From the NCBI RefSeq assembly GCF_030323145.1, contig NZ_CP100470.1, positions 434,001 through 498,000 on the forward strand: a stretch of DNA of 64,000 nucleotides. Reading direction: 5' to 3'. Numbering within the stretch: position 1 is the stretch's first letter; every line of letters starts with the position of its first letter. Made by a program: the position numbers and the translations under genes. The notes beneath the pieces are model-generated. The model did not search any database and was not told the DNA's origin. It saw nothing but the letters and a program-made list of their open reading frames with translations. Below, one piece after another: positions 37,203-46,184 of the stretch. This stretch comes from Mesorhizobium sp. C432A. GTDB taxonomy: Bacteria; Pseudomonadota; Alphaproteobacteria; Rhizobiales; Rhizobiaceae.

Positions 37203-37559
37203 TCAGCTCGGCAGACTGAACTTCTTCTGCTTGTTGGGCTTGCCGCAGTCGCGGCGGACGATCGAGCGGTTCATGGCGTCGATCTTGCCACTAGCCAGAT
37301 CAGTATCGCGCTTGCTTTTGGAGCGCATATCCGGGGTAAACGGGCCGAAGCCCATCGCCGGATTGGAGAAGCTCGGCTTGGCGGCCGTCGACAGATGGTA
37401 TTGCTGCGCCAGTTCGTTGCGCTGCGCCAGCAACTGGTCGCAAGGCACATTGTCATACTGCAGCGACGATTGTACGTCCTGGTCCTGCCGCTCCGACATC
37501 GAACTGCTGCAGCCGGTCATCGCCAGGCAAGACACCAAGACCATCATGTTCCAGCGCAT
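37203..37559 (-). CDS. Small predicted lipoprotein of unknown function
   Basis: A 118-residue protein with a lipoprotein signal (MVLVSCLAMTGC, lipobox MTGC) and a basic C-terminus (RRDCGKPNKQKKFSLPS). The middle is polar with no domain I recognise. It ends 12 bp from the convergent dehydrogenase gene. Probably an envelope protein conserved in related rhizobia. Confidence 0.72.
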   Translation of the reverse strand: MRWNMMVLVSCLAMTGCSSSMSERQDQDVQSSLQYDNVPCDQLLAQRNELAQQYHLSTAAKPSFSNPAMGFGPFTPDMRSKSKRDTDLASGKIDAMNRSIVRRDCGKPNKQKKFSLPS

Positions 37560-37663
37560 GTGTTCCTCCTCAATGCCTGCCGAGGGCTTTTCTAGGCTTG
37601 TATCCTACCTGATGCCGCGCCAGCCGCAAAAATCCTATTCACGTTTTCGAACAAGACGAGACA

Positions 37664-38596
37664 TCAACCCTTGGACGAGGGCACCGCCAGCGCGGCAAGC
37701 CCGTCGACCGGCTGGCGGCGATCCCAGCGGATGACGGTCGGCTGCATCGACAGCACCGACAGGCCGTTTGCGGCAAGCACCCGCTCGACATAGGCTTGAG
37801 AATGGGCGTAGCGACGAGACGGCTGCAGCGCGAAACCGGCGTCGCCGCCCGCCCCGCCCTTGGCTGGCGTTTCGACGGAAAAGGCAAACAGGCCATTGGT
37901 GGCCAGAATGCCGGCGACGGTCTTCACCACGCGATCGAGCGCGCCGACATAGATGAACACGTCGGCCGCCGCCACCAGATCGGCTTTCGGCCCGGCATAG
38001 GCAAAATGCTGCAGATCGGCCTTGGCGAGCAGGTCGTAGACGCCCTTGGCGCGGGCCTTTTTCAGCATGGCGGCGGAGATATCGTAGCCCTCCAGCCGTT
38101 CGGCGACCGGCCGCAGTTTCTCGCCCATCAGACCGGTGCCGCAACCGAGATCGAGCGCCAGCGAAAAGCGGCCCGGTCTTGCCGCGCGAATGGCGCGATC
38201 GAGAAACTCCGGCAGCCGGTAGCCGAGCTTGTCGACCAGCGAGTCCTCGAAAGTCTCGGCATAGTGGTCGAACAGCGTCTCGACGAAGGCGCTGGGTGGC
38301 GCTGCGGCAGCCGGCGCCTTGCCGATCAGCTGCAGCTTCAGCGCAGCACCCAGGCGATCCGCCGGGTCCAGTTTCAGCACCGTCGCCCAGGCCTGCGTCG
38401 CCAGGTCGAGCAGCCCCGTTGCCTCCTGCATCTCGCCCAGGCGGAACCAGCCCGCCGCCCATTGCGGCGCCAGTTCCAGCGCGCCGAGCAGCAGTTCCGC
38501 CGCTGCCGCGTGCTCGCCCGAGCCGAAAAGCATCTCGGCATAGTCGGCGCGACGGTCGGCGGTCAGGTCGCCGGACGAGATTTTCAGCGGTTGCAT
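37664..38596 (-). CDS. TPR-containing class I methyltransferase
   Basis: A 310-residue protein. The first ~95 residues contain TPR-like helices (ADYAEMLFGSGEHAAAAELL, WFRLGEMQEATGLLDLATQ). A SAM-binding methyltransferase domain follows, with motif I LALDLGCGTGLMG and the post-motif FSLAL. I chose the ATG at 38596; the longer open frame is antisense to the exonuclease gene. The substrate is unknown. It is divergent from the exonuclease gene across a 105-bp gap. Confidence 0.85.
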   Translation of the reverse strand: MQPLKISSGDLTADRRADYAEMLFGSGEHAAAAELLLGALELAPQWAAGWFRLGEMQEATGLLDLATQAWATVLKLDPADRLGAALKLQLIGKAPAAAAPPSAFVETLFDHYAETFEDSLVDKLGYRLPEFLDRAIRAARPGRFSLALDLGCGTGLMGEKLRPVAERLEGYDISAAMLKKARAKGVYDLLAKADLQHFAYAGPKADLVAAADVFIYVGALDRVVKTVAGILATNGLFAFSVETPAKGGAGGDAGFALQPSRRYAHSQAYVERVLAANGLSVLSMQPTVIRWDRRQPVDGLAALAVPSSKG

Positions 38597-38701
38597 GGCG
38601 ATGGCCCCGCCGGCTGATGCGGCCGGTGGCTGGCTGTAGGCCGAGTCAGCAGTCTCTTGCAACAGGCTTCCCGCGCTGGAATTAGCCACTATCTTGACTG
38701 G

Positions 38702-39712
38702 ATGCGCGCCAGCGACCTGCTCCATCCCCGGCCTGAAGGCCTTTATTGCCCATGCGGCGATTTCTTCATCGACCCGGTGCGGCCAGTCAACCGGGCGTTG
38801 ATCACGCATGGCCATTCCGACCATGCCCGATCCGGCCATCGTTCGGTGCTGGCGACGCAGCAGACGCTCGACATTATGGGGTTGCGTTATGGCGAGGATT
38901 TTGCCGGGACAACGCAAGCGGCCGTGCTTGGCGAAGCGATGGCGCTGAGCGATGTCAGCGTCACCTTCCATCCGGCCGGCCATGTGCTGGGCTCGGCGCA
39001 GATCGCGGTCGAGCACAAGGGCAGGCGCATCGTCGCCTCCGGCGACTACAAGCGCCAGAAGGACGCGACCTGCGCACCGTTCGAACCGGTCCAATGCGAC
39101 GTCTTCATCACCGAGGCGACCTTCGGCCTGCCGGTGTTTCACCATCCGCCCGACACGGAGGAGATCGCCCGGCTGCTCAAATCGGCGGCGCAGTTTCCCG
39201 AGCGATCGCATCTGGTCGGCGCCTATGCGCTGGGCAAGGCACAGCGGGTGATGCGGCTGCTGCGCGATGCCGGTTATGACAGGCCGATCTATATCCACGG
39301 CGCGCTGGCCAAGCTCAGCGAATATTACCAGAGCCAGGGCATCGACCTCGGCACGCTGGAGCCGGCAACCGTCGACAGCGGCGGCAAGCAGGATTTCACT
39401 GGGGCCATCATTGTCGGCCCTCCATCGGCCTTCGCCGACCGCTGGGCGCGGCGCTTTCCCGACCCGATCTCATGCTTCGCCTCGGGCTGGATGCGCATCC
39501 GCCAGCGCGCCAAGCAAGGCGGCGTCGAACTGCCGCTGATCATTTCCGACCATGCCGACTGGGATGAACTGACCGCTACCGTCAAGGAGACGGGCGCCGG
39601 CGAAATCTGGGTGACGCACGGCCGCGAGGAAGCGCTGGTGCGCTGGTGCGAGCTGGAAGGCATCGCCGCCAGGCCACTGCACCTTGTGGGCTATGAGGAC
39701 GAGGGCGATTGA
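38702..39712 (+). CDS. Ligase-associated DNA exonuclease (metallo-beta-lactamase fold)
   Basis: A 336-residue metallo-beta-lactamase/beta-CASP protein. The zinc-binding motif HGHSDH is at residues 36-41, and later metal ligands appear in FHPAGHVLGSAQ and VASGDYKRQ. Relatives are annotated as mRNA 3'-processing-like exonucleases encoded next to an ATP-dependent DNA ligase. Here that ligase gene follows 245 bp downstream, supporting a DNA repair role. I chose the ATG at 38702; the longer frame is upstream read-through. Confidence 0.9.
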   Translation: MRASDLLHPRPEGLYCPCGDFFIDPVRPVNRALITHGHSDHARSGHRSVLATQQTLDIMGLRYGEDFAGTTQAAVLGEAMALSDVSVTFHPAGHVLGSAQIAVEHKGRRIVASGDYKRQKDATCAPFEPVQCDVFITEATFGLPVFHHPPDTEEIARLLKSAAQFPERSHLVGAYALGKAQRVMRLLRDAGYDRPIYIHGALAKLSEYYQSQGIDLGTLEPATVDSGGKQDFTGAIIVGPPSAFADRWARRFPDPISCFASGWMRIRQRAKQGGVELPLIISDHADWDELTATVKETGAGEIWVTHGREEALVRWCELEGIAARPLHLVGYEDEGD

Positions 39713-39756
39713 TGGTGATTTTTGATCCAGAAATCGCCGGCGCGGCGATCCTTCCC

Positions 39757-39912
39757 ACCCCCCTCTGGCCTGCCGGCCATCTCCCCCGCAAGGGGGGAGA
39801 TCAGATGTCACCTCCGCTTTCGCCAATCGCCAACCTCGCAAGATGGGCGGCAAGATCAAGGCTGCCAATCTCCCCCCTTGCGGGGGAGATGTCCAGCAGG
39901 ACAGAGGGGGGT
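39757..39912. repeat. 45-bp inverted repeat (MITE-like, second copy)
   Basis: The arms 39757-39801 and 39868-39912 are inverted over 45 bases with three mismatches and a 66-base spacer. Arm length, spacer length and much of the arm sequence match the element at 19331. It occupies the gap between the exonuclease and ligase genes. Confidence 0.88.
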
Positions 39913-39956
39913 GTGCCAGAGCGCAAACCTCTGCCGTCAACGCGGTCCTTGCATCC

Positions 39957-41555
39957 ATGAACCGCTTTGCCGAACTCCTCGACCGTCTGGTGCTGACGCC
40001 GTCGCGCAATGGCAAGCTGACACTGCTCGTCGATTATTTCCGCAGCGTCGAGGACCCCGACCGCGGGCTGGCGCTGGCGGCTATCACTGGCGACCTCAAC
40101 ATTGCGGCGGTCAAGCCGGCGATGCTGCGCACGCTGGTCACCGAGCGCATGGATCCGGTGCTGTTCGGCTATTCCTACGACTATGTCGGCGACCTTGCCG
40201 AAACCGTCTCGCTGGTTTGGCCGCAAACGCCGGGACATATCCCCAACCGGGAGCCGACGCTTGGCGATGTCGTGGCGACGCTGCAGGCGGCGAGCCGCTC
40301 CGACGGACCCAAGGTGCTGGCCGGGCTGCTCGACAGCGCCGGCATTTCGGCGCGCTTTGCCATCATTAAGCTGGTCACCGGCGGCTTGCGCATCGGCGTT
40401 TCGGCGCGGCTGGCCAAACAGGCGCTGGCCGATTTCGGCAAGGTCGATGTCGCCGAGATCGAGGAGCTGTGGCACGGGCTGACGCCGCCCTATATCTCGC
40501 TGTTCGCGTGGCTGGAAGGCAAGGCCGAGAAGCCGAAGCGGACCGCACTTGCCCTGTTCAGTCCGGTGATGCTGTCGAACCCGGTCGGCGACGGCGACCT
40601 CGAAAAGCTCGATCCGGCCGCCTATGCCGCGGAATGGAAATGGGACGGCATCCGCGTTCAGGCGGTGTGCGAGGGCGGCGTGCGCCGGCTCTATTCGCGC
40701 ACCGGCGACGATGTGTCCGGCGCATTCCCCGATCTCGCCCAGGCGATGAATTTTTCCGCCGCGCTCGACGGCGAATTGCTGGTCGGCGAGCCCGCGGCGA
40801 CCGGCACGTTTTCGGACCTGCAACAGCGGCTCAATCGCAAGAGCGTGGCCCCGAAGATACAGCAGCAATACCCGGCCTTCATGCGCTGCTACGATGCGCT
40901 GCAGATCAACGGCGAAGATTTGCGCGCGCTACCTTTCCGCGAGCGGCGGGCCCGTCTTGAGGCCTTCATCACAACGCTGGACCCGCACCGTTTCGATCTG
41001 TCGCCATTCGTCGAATTCCGGGATTGGCAAACGCTGGAGGAACTGCGCCGCGCGCCGCCGCACCCGATTATCGAAGGCGTGATGCTGAAGCGCTGGGATT
41101 CGCCCTATCTCGCGGGACGGCCGAAAGGGCCGTGGTTCAAGTGGAAGCGCGATCCGCACACGGTCGATGCTGTGCTGATGTATGCGCAGCGCGGCCATGG
41201 CAAGCGGTCGAGCTTTTATTCCGACTATACGTTCGGCGTCTGGTCGGGGCCGGAAGGCGCGGAGGAATTGGTGCCGGTCGGCAAGGCCTATTTCGGCTTC
41301 ACCGACGAGGAGCTGAAGCAGATCGACAAATTTGTCCGCGACAACACGGTCGAGCGTTTCGGCCCGGTGCGCTCGGTGCGCGCCGACCGCAGCCAAGGCC
41401 TGGTGCTGGAGGTGGCGTTCGAAGGTCTCAACCGTTCGACCCGCCACAAATCCGGCGTTGCGATGCGATTTCCCCGCATCTCACGGCTGCGCTGGGACAA
41501 GCCGACCGCCGAAGCCGACCGCATCGAGACGCTGCAGGCGCTGCTTGATCGCTAG
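39957..41555 (+). CDS. ATP-dependent DNA ligase
   Basis: A 532-residue ATP-dependent DNA ligase. The nucleotidyl-lysine motif EWKWDGIRVQ is present (Lys228 in the KxDG motif). Further conserved motifs are SALDGELLV-like (AALDGELLVG), EGVMLKRWDSPY and WFKWKRDP. An N-terminal DNA-binding domain occupies about residues 1-200. It is the ligase partner of the exonuclease upstream. The helicase and phosphoesterase often found with this pair are not in the window. I chose the ATG at 39957, which is clear of the inverted repeat. Confidence 0.93.
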   Translation: MNRFAELLDRLVLTPSRNGKLTLLVDYFRSVEDPDRGLALAAITGDLNIAAVKPAMLRTLVTERMDPVLFGYSYDYVGDLAETVSLVWPQTPGHIPNREPTLGDVVATLQAASRSDGPKVLAGLLDSAGISARFAIIKLVTGGLRIGVSARLAKQALADFGKVDVAEIEELWHGLTPPYISLFAWLEGKAEKPKRTALALFSPVMLSNPVGDGDLEKLDPAAYAAEWKWDGIRVQAVCEGGVRRLYSRTGDDVSGAFPDLAQAMNFSAALDGELLVGEPAATGTFSDLQQRLNRKSVAPKIQQQYPAFMRCYDALQINGEDLRALPFRERRARLEAFITTLDPHRFDLSPFVEFRDWQTLEELRRAPPHPIIEGVMLKRWDSPYLAGRPKGPWFKWKRDPHTVDAVLMYAQRGHGKRSSFYSDYTFGVWSGPEGAEELVPVGKAYFGFTDEELKQIDKFVRDNTVERFGPVRSVRADRSQGLVLEVAFEGLNRSTRHKSGVAMRFPRISRLRWDKPTAEADRIETLQALLDR

Positions 41556-41562
41556 GCGGCGC

Positions 41563-42786
41563 TTACGGTTCGATCGAAACGCGGATCTCGTAGATGTCGA
41601 CCGCCTTGCCCTGCTTGTCGAAGTCGGAGTTGATGGCGATGCTGCCGGCCGCGCCCGGGGGCTTGTCGGGGAATTTCACGTCGAACAGATATTCGTTACG
41701 CTGCTGGCCGACCGCATAGCGCTTGCGGCCGCAGTCGCCGAGATCGCCGAAATTGCAGTCGACGGAGATCTGCGTGTCCTTGCCGTCCTCGGCGCGGGCG
41801 ACGATGTCGAACACGGCATGTTTGCCGGCAAGCTTCTCCAGCACGCCCTGCCCGACATCGAAGCTGATGGCCGAGCCGGAAGCACCGGAGCGGATGCGCA
41901 GGAAGGAGCCGGTGTCGTCCTGCACGACATCGGCCTTGGCGTCGGACGGGGTCGCCACATGCGTTGGATCGGTGGGTGTAAACACGTTGATCCAGTCGCG
42001 CGTCTGTTCGGCGACACCAGGCTGCTGCGGCGCGCCAGGCTGCTGCGGCTCAGTTGTATCGGCAGGCGGCGTGAAGTCGTCATCGTCGACGGTCGGCGGC
42101 GCTTCGGGCGGCGCCGTGTCGAGCTGCGCCGGCGTCTTGAAGACCCCGGTCTGCACGGCGAAATAGAGGCCGATGCCGGCGGCGGCGAGCAACGTCACGC
42201 CAAAGAAAATCGCCGTCAGCGGCAGGCGGCGGCCCCTTATCCGCCTTTCATCACGGTCAGGCGCCACTTCCGCCGCGGCCTCGGCCGGCGCGGAATCGGC
42301 CATATCGATCGCCGGGGCGCCGGGCAGCGTGGCGTCAGGCATGATGTCGGGGACGACCGGCAGCACGCGCGAACGCGGCGCGTCGGATGCCTCGGGCTGA
42401 ACCGGTTCATCAACGACGATCGCCGGCGACGGTCCGGCCGCGACACCTGTCGGGGCATCGACCGCGGGCGCTTCGGCGGCGCCCTGTACGGCGTCTTGCG
42501 GCTGCGCAACGCGTTGCGTCAGCGCGGTATCTTGTGTCTGCACAGCGCTCTGCGTCTGCGCGGCGACATCGGGGACCGCGGGCAGGAATTCGGATTCGAT
42601 CTCGGCGATCTTTTCCTGCACCGCCTTACGGCGCTTGATGGCGGCTTCCACCGTCACGCCGGGATTGGCCTGGAGCACGCGGTCGAGCGCCGCGAAAGCC
42701 GACCGATAGACCCTCTCGCGAAATGCCCGGTCCTCGGCGTTGCCTTTCTCGAAGGCGTTGCGGATCGCTTTTTCGATCGCGTCCAA
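41563..42786 (-). CDS. Membrane-anchored protein of unknown function
   Basis: A 407-residue protein with three parts. The N-terminal cytoplasmic region has a helical stretch (residues 1-65) then a long Ala/Pro/Gln-rich linker. A single transmembrane helix (LTAIFFGVTLLAAAGIGLYFAV) is preceded by Arg-rich residues. The C-terminal ~170 residues form a periplasmic beta-rich domain with two cysteines (DCNFGDLGDCG). I do not recognise a named family. It is convergent with the ligase gene and separated by 7 bp. Confidence 0.78.
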   Translation of the reverse strand: MDAIEKAIRNAFEKGNAEDRAFRERVYRSAFAALDRVLQANPGVTVEAAIKRRKAVQEKIAEIESEFLPAVPDVAAQTQSAVQTQDTALTQRVAQPQDAVQGAAEAPAVDAPTGVAAGPSPAIVVDEPVQPEASDAPRSRVLPVVPDIMPDATLPGAPAIDMADSAPAEAAAEVAPDRDERRIRGRRLPLTAIFFGVTLLAAAGIGLYFAVQTGVFKTPAQLDTAPPEAPPTVDDDDFTPPADTTEPQQPGAPQQPGVAEQTRDWINVFTPTDPTHVATPSDAKADVVQDDTGSFLRIRSGASGSAISFDVGQGVLEKLAGKHAVFDIVARAEDGKDTQISVDCNFGDLGDCGRKRYAVGQQRNEYLFDVKFPDKPPGAAGSIAINSDFDKQGKAVDIYEIRVSIEP

Positions 42787-43136
42787 GCGAATTCCCCTGT
42801 CCGTTCGCTTACATTGCCATGATCGTTAGCCGCAGGCGACCAATCAATCAACGGGCGAGCGCCCGCATTCTGCCTTACAGGCCTGTTCAACGCCCATTTC
42901 GATGCCTTTTAGCAATAAAATCAGTCCGTTTGCCGCCTTGCCGGGCGATTTGCGCGCAGTCCGGCGCGACGTCTCCGCGTAATCGAAAAAGCAAACGAGG
43001 CGATGGCTCATTGCGCGCCAATGGGAAATGACGGGACGAATTGCCGGATGCCGGCTCGAAATCGCGGTTGCCCATCTTGAATTAGCGGCCGGTTGAGTCT
43101 ATCACCCAGCCGATCCTGGAACCTCGCGCTTCCCGG
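42787..43136. other. 350-bp gap before tRNA-Thr
   Basis: No convincing gene. It should hold the promoter of the unknown membrane protein (minus) and of the tRNA (plus). I saw no repeat element or strong hairpin. Confidence 0.5.
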
Positions 43137-43212
43137 GCCGCTTTAGCTCAGTTGGTAGAGCACATCATTCGTAATGATGGGGTCAGGTGTTCGAGTCACC
43201 TAAGCGGCACCA
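43137..43212 (+). tRNA. tRNA-Thr (anticodon CGT)
   Basis: A 76-nucleotide cloverleaf. The acceptor arms GCCGCTT and AAGCGGC pair, the D-loop carries AGCTCAGTTGGTAGAGC, the anticodon loop is TTCGTAA within CATCA/TGATG, and the T-arm is GGTGTTCGAGTCACC. The 3' CCA is encoded. The anticodon CGT reads ACG (threonine). Confidence 0.97.
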
Positions 43213-43893
43213 GTTCTCCATCCGACGCAAGCGTGACGGCAGGTGCAAGGCTAATGCACGTCACTCCCTACGCCAACACCGGCACTTCCTGTCTGCCTCG
43301 TCGACATGCGCCATATGGCCGCCGCCACAGGATTGCGTCGTCAGACGCTTGACCATCGACTATGCTGCATCGCGCAAGATCGACAAGCCTAGAGAACCCG
43401 ACAATACAAGCATAATTTATAAGATACAAAACCACTATCTTAGAATAATCTTCGTCAATTTTGGCCTATATCAGACACTCCGGATTATTGTTGTGTAATT
43501 AAACCGTGCCTTTTCTGACATCGTACTACTGCTCATACAGCATTGCGGACGTGAAAAACCCTCAGCGACGCAACGCACTCGCAAATCATACCCATTTTTA
43601 GCACTAACTCACACAAATATTACAGCTCGATAGATATTTTGTGTTGCACTGCACCATTGCCCGGTTGCACCATTTCTTGGGGGATTTGGTACCGGGAAGT
43701 GCGCCGTGGAGGATTCCGCCAAGTTGATCAGCTTGAATTTTTCGCTGGCCAGCACCGATTTCGAGGCTGCCCCGCGCACAAGGCGCGGGTTTGATGTTGT
43801 CGGCGCACTCTCGACGCTGGCAGGCCTCGACCTGAGGCCCGGAATGCAGGGCCGCTGGCTTCATCGGAGATTTCAGACCGGCGGAAATGGCTG
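43213..43893. other. 681-bp AT-richer gap downstream of tRNA
   Basis: The segment around 43390-43660 is clearly richer in A and T than its surroundings. An imperfect dyad, ACACAAATAT (43611-43620) and ATATTTTGTGT (43634-43644), lies in it and may be an operator or part of a promoter for the glycan operon. No intact integrase or copy of the tRNA 3' end was seen. A doubtful 62-codon frame occupies the end. Confidence 0.55.
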
Positions 43894-43894
43894 A
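43706..43894 (+). CDS. Doubtful small ORF upstream of acyltransferase
   Basis: A 62-codon frame with a GTG start, GGGAAG about 7 bases upstream, and a TGA that overlaps the acyltransferase ATG (TGATG). This arrangement would allow translational coupling. The sequence has no recognisable domain and is rich in Arg and Gly near the end. It may be a leader ORF or a chance frame. Confidence 0.3.
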   Translation: MEDSAKLISLNFSLASTDFEAAPRTRRGFDVVGALSTLAGLDLRPGMQGRWLHRRFQTGGNG

Positions 43895-45075
43895 TGGCGG
43901 TCGCGCGTGACAATCAGTTGGACGCTGTGCGCGCCATCGCTGTCACGATGGTTCTCTATTCCCATTTCCTTGCACCCAACGGGTCCTCCTTTTGGGGCCA
44001 CATCGGGGTGCGGCTTTTTTTTGTGCTGAGCGGCTTCCTGATCACACGACTGCTGCTCGAAGCGCGCGCCGCGGCCGAATTCAAAGCCGGCCCTGCATTG
44101 AGTTCCTTCTACATCAGGCGCGCGCTGCGCATATTCCCGCCCTATTTCGCCGTGCTTGGGTTCGTCTGGCTGACCGATCTGGAGCAGTCCAGTGGATCGC
44201 TCGTCTGGCATGCGCTTTACCTGTCGAATTTTTGGTACGCGCTGCGCAACGAATGGACGCCCTGGCTACTCTGCCATTTCTGGAGCCTGAGCATCGAGGA
44301 GCAGTTCTATATCGCCTGGCCGCTGGTCGTGCTTCTCGCACCCCGCCGGCGGGTGGAAGCGATCACTATCGGCGTCATCCTGTTGTCGCTGGCCTATCGC
44401 TTCTACTGGCCGATCACCGCCACCCCGGCGCTAGCGCGCGACCTGCTGCCGCCAGCATCGATGGATGCGCTGGCGTTCGGTGCTTTGCTTGCCTGCCGGC
44501 GGACCAGAGGCGCCGGCCTGCCGCAATGGATGCGGCTAGGCTGGCCAGCCCTCGCGGCTGTCTTCCTGGCGATTGAGTGGCTTATCCCTGCGCCGGTCGA
44601 TCCTATGCTGGAATGGGCCCGCTGGGCGTTGCTGCAGATCCTGCCCCTGGTGCCGCTGGTGGCCGTTGTCGCCGCCTGTTCAGCCGGCCTTGGCGGCGTC
44701 CTCGGCAGGGTTTTCGAACTGCCACCGCTGCTGTCACTGGGCCGCATAAGCTACGGCGTCTATCTTTACCATCCGATCCTTCTGTCGCTCGCCGTCAAGT
44801 CACAGCCCTGGATCCCGCTCAATGTCTCGGAGCAGGGGCCAGGGCGTTTCCTGGTCGCGAGCGCCGCCACGATCGCCGTCGCTTCGATTTCGTGGACGGC
44901 TTTCGAAAAGCCGCTCAACGGCCTCAAGCGCCGCTTCCCCTATGTAGCGCGCCGCCGCTCCCAGGCACGCGCTGGCGATGCCGGCTGGCTCGGCAGGGCG
45001 GCGGACGCCTATCCCGGCGGATCCCCCGATGGCCGCGCCGCACTCGAACTCCGGCGAACGGATGCGCAGAGATGA
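43894..45075 (+). CDS. Acyltransferase family 3 (OafA/NodX-type) membrane protein
   Basis: A 393-residue multi-pass membrane O-acyltransferase. The motif RAIAVTMVLYSHF includes the conserved His near the N-terminus, and FYIRRALRIFPPYF is the family Arg/Pro block. FWSLSIEEQFYIAWPL is highly conserved in these enzymes. Such proteins add acetyl or other acyl groups to surface polysaccharides. The last ~40 residues are soluble and low in conservation. The stop overlaps the next start (ATGA). Confidence 0.9.
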   Translation: MAVARDNQLDAVRAIAVTMVLYSHFLAPNGSSFWGHIGVRLFFVLSGFLITRLLLEARAAAEFKAGPALSSFYIRRALRIFPPYFAVLGFVWLTDLEQSSGSLVWHALYLSNFWYALRNEWTPWLLCHFWSLSIEEQFYIAWPLVVLLAPRRRVEAITIGVILLSLAYRFYWPITATPALARDLLPPASMDALAFGALLACRRTRGAGLPQWMRLGWPALAAVFLAIEWLIPAPVDPMLEWARWALLQILPLVPLVAVVAACSAGLGGVLGRVFELPPLLSLGRISYGVYLYHPILLSLAVKSQPWIPLNVSEQGPGRFLVASAATIAVASISWTAFEKPLNGLKRRFPYVARRRSQARAGDAGWLGRAADAYPGGSPDGRAALELRRTDAQR

Positions 45076-46184
45076 CCACCGCGCCGCTCGTCTCCGTCCT
45101 GCTGCCGGTCTACAATGCCGGGCCTTATCTCACCGCTGCGCTGGAGAGCATTCTGCGGCAAGACTACGATCGCCTGGAGGTCATCGCTATCGATGACGGA
45201 TCGACTGACAACTCGCTCGAGATTCTCGAACGATACCGCCGGGCAGACAATCGCGTTTCTGTCATCTCGCGTGAGAACCGCGGCCTCGTCGCCACCCTCA
45301 ATGAAGGGCTACGGCTGGCCCAGGGCGAGCTTGTTGCGCGAATGGATGCGGACGATGTCGCCTATCCCCGGCGCCTCTCGCGCCAGGTCGCACTGTTCGA
45401 GCGGCGGCCCGATCTCGGCTTCTGCGGCGCCTGCGTCGATACCTTGCTTCACGGCCGTATCGCCAAAGGCAGGCTAGACCCGGTGTTCCGGCTCGGCCGG
45501 CTCGACATATTGTCGATGTTCTTTACGATATTCTTACATCCGACGGTGATCTACAACAGGAATGTCATTGGGAACAACGATCTCTATTACGATCCCAAAT
45601 ATAGACATGCCGAGGATTTTGATCTCTTCAGACGGCTTGCCGGCCGTTTCCCGGCGACCATATTGCCCGATAGCCTGCTCGTCTATCGCATCCATGCGGG
45701 AAGCGTGACCATGCGGCATGCCAAGGAAATGCGCAGGACGCATTTGCGGATCGTGGCCGAAAATCTCGAGCGTGAGGGGCTTGCGGAAACCACAGCGGAT
45801 CTGCGCGACATCGGCGAGGCCGTCTCTTTCGACACGGTTTCGCGCGCAGCCGATTTCATCCGTGCGCTCGAAGAGCGGATTTCGGAGCTGCCGACCGACA
45901 CACGGCCAAGCTTCGAGGCAGGCGCGCTGAACCTGTTCTATTTCCTCTACCAACTCGTCGGCGACGAAGGAGAACCGCCGCTGACCCACGAATTGCTCAC
46001 GCGGACGGCGAGATGGAATTTCATCCGGCGCCGCGAACAATATGCGCTGCGTCCCGGCGTCTGGGCGCCTTGGCTCAGCCTGCTCTCGATAAGGGCCGGA
46101 AAGCGGGCGGACGCGGTGGCCTACTTCTTCAAAACCACGCCGGCCGAAGCGGTGCTTGCGCGTTATCAGCGGGGACTGGTATGA
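45072..46184 (+). CDS. Family 2 glycosyltransferase
   Basis: A 370-residue GT-A fold enzyme. VSVLLPVYNAGPYLTAALES and IAIDDGSTDNSLEIL form the donor-binding part, and ARMDADDVAYPRRL carries the metal-binding DxD. HAEDFDLFRRLA is the typical acceptor-side acidic motif. The C-terminal 140 residues are less conserved. Overlap with both neighbours by four bases (ATGA) shows tight operon structure. The sugar donor is unknown. Confidence 0.92.
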   Translation: MTTAPLVSVLLPVYNAGPYLTAALESILRQDYDRLEVIAIDDGSTDNSLEILERYRRADNRVSVISRENRGLVATLNEGLRLAQGELVARMDADDVAYPRRLSRQVALFERRPDLGFCGACVDTLLHGRIAKGRLDPVFRLGRLDILSMFFTIFLHPTVIYNRNVIGNNDLYYDPKYRHAEDFDLFRRLAGRFPATILPDSLLVYRIHAGSVTMRHAKEMRRTHLRIVAENLEREGLAETTADLRDIGEAVSFDTVSRAADFIRALEERISELPTDTRPSFEAGALNLFYFLYQLVGDEGEPPLTHELLTRTARWNFIRRREQYALRPGVWAPWLSLLSIRAGKRADAVAYFFKTTPAEAVLARYQRGLV

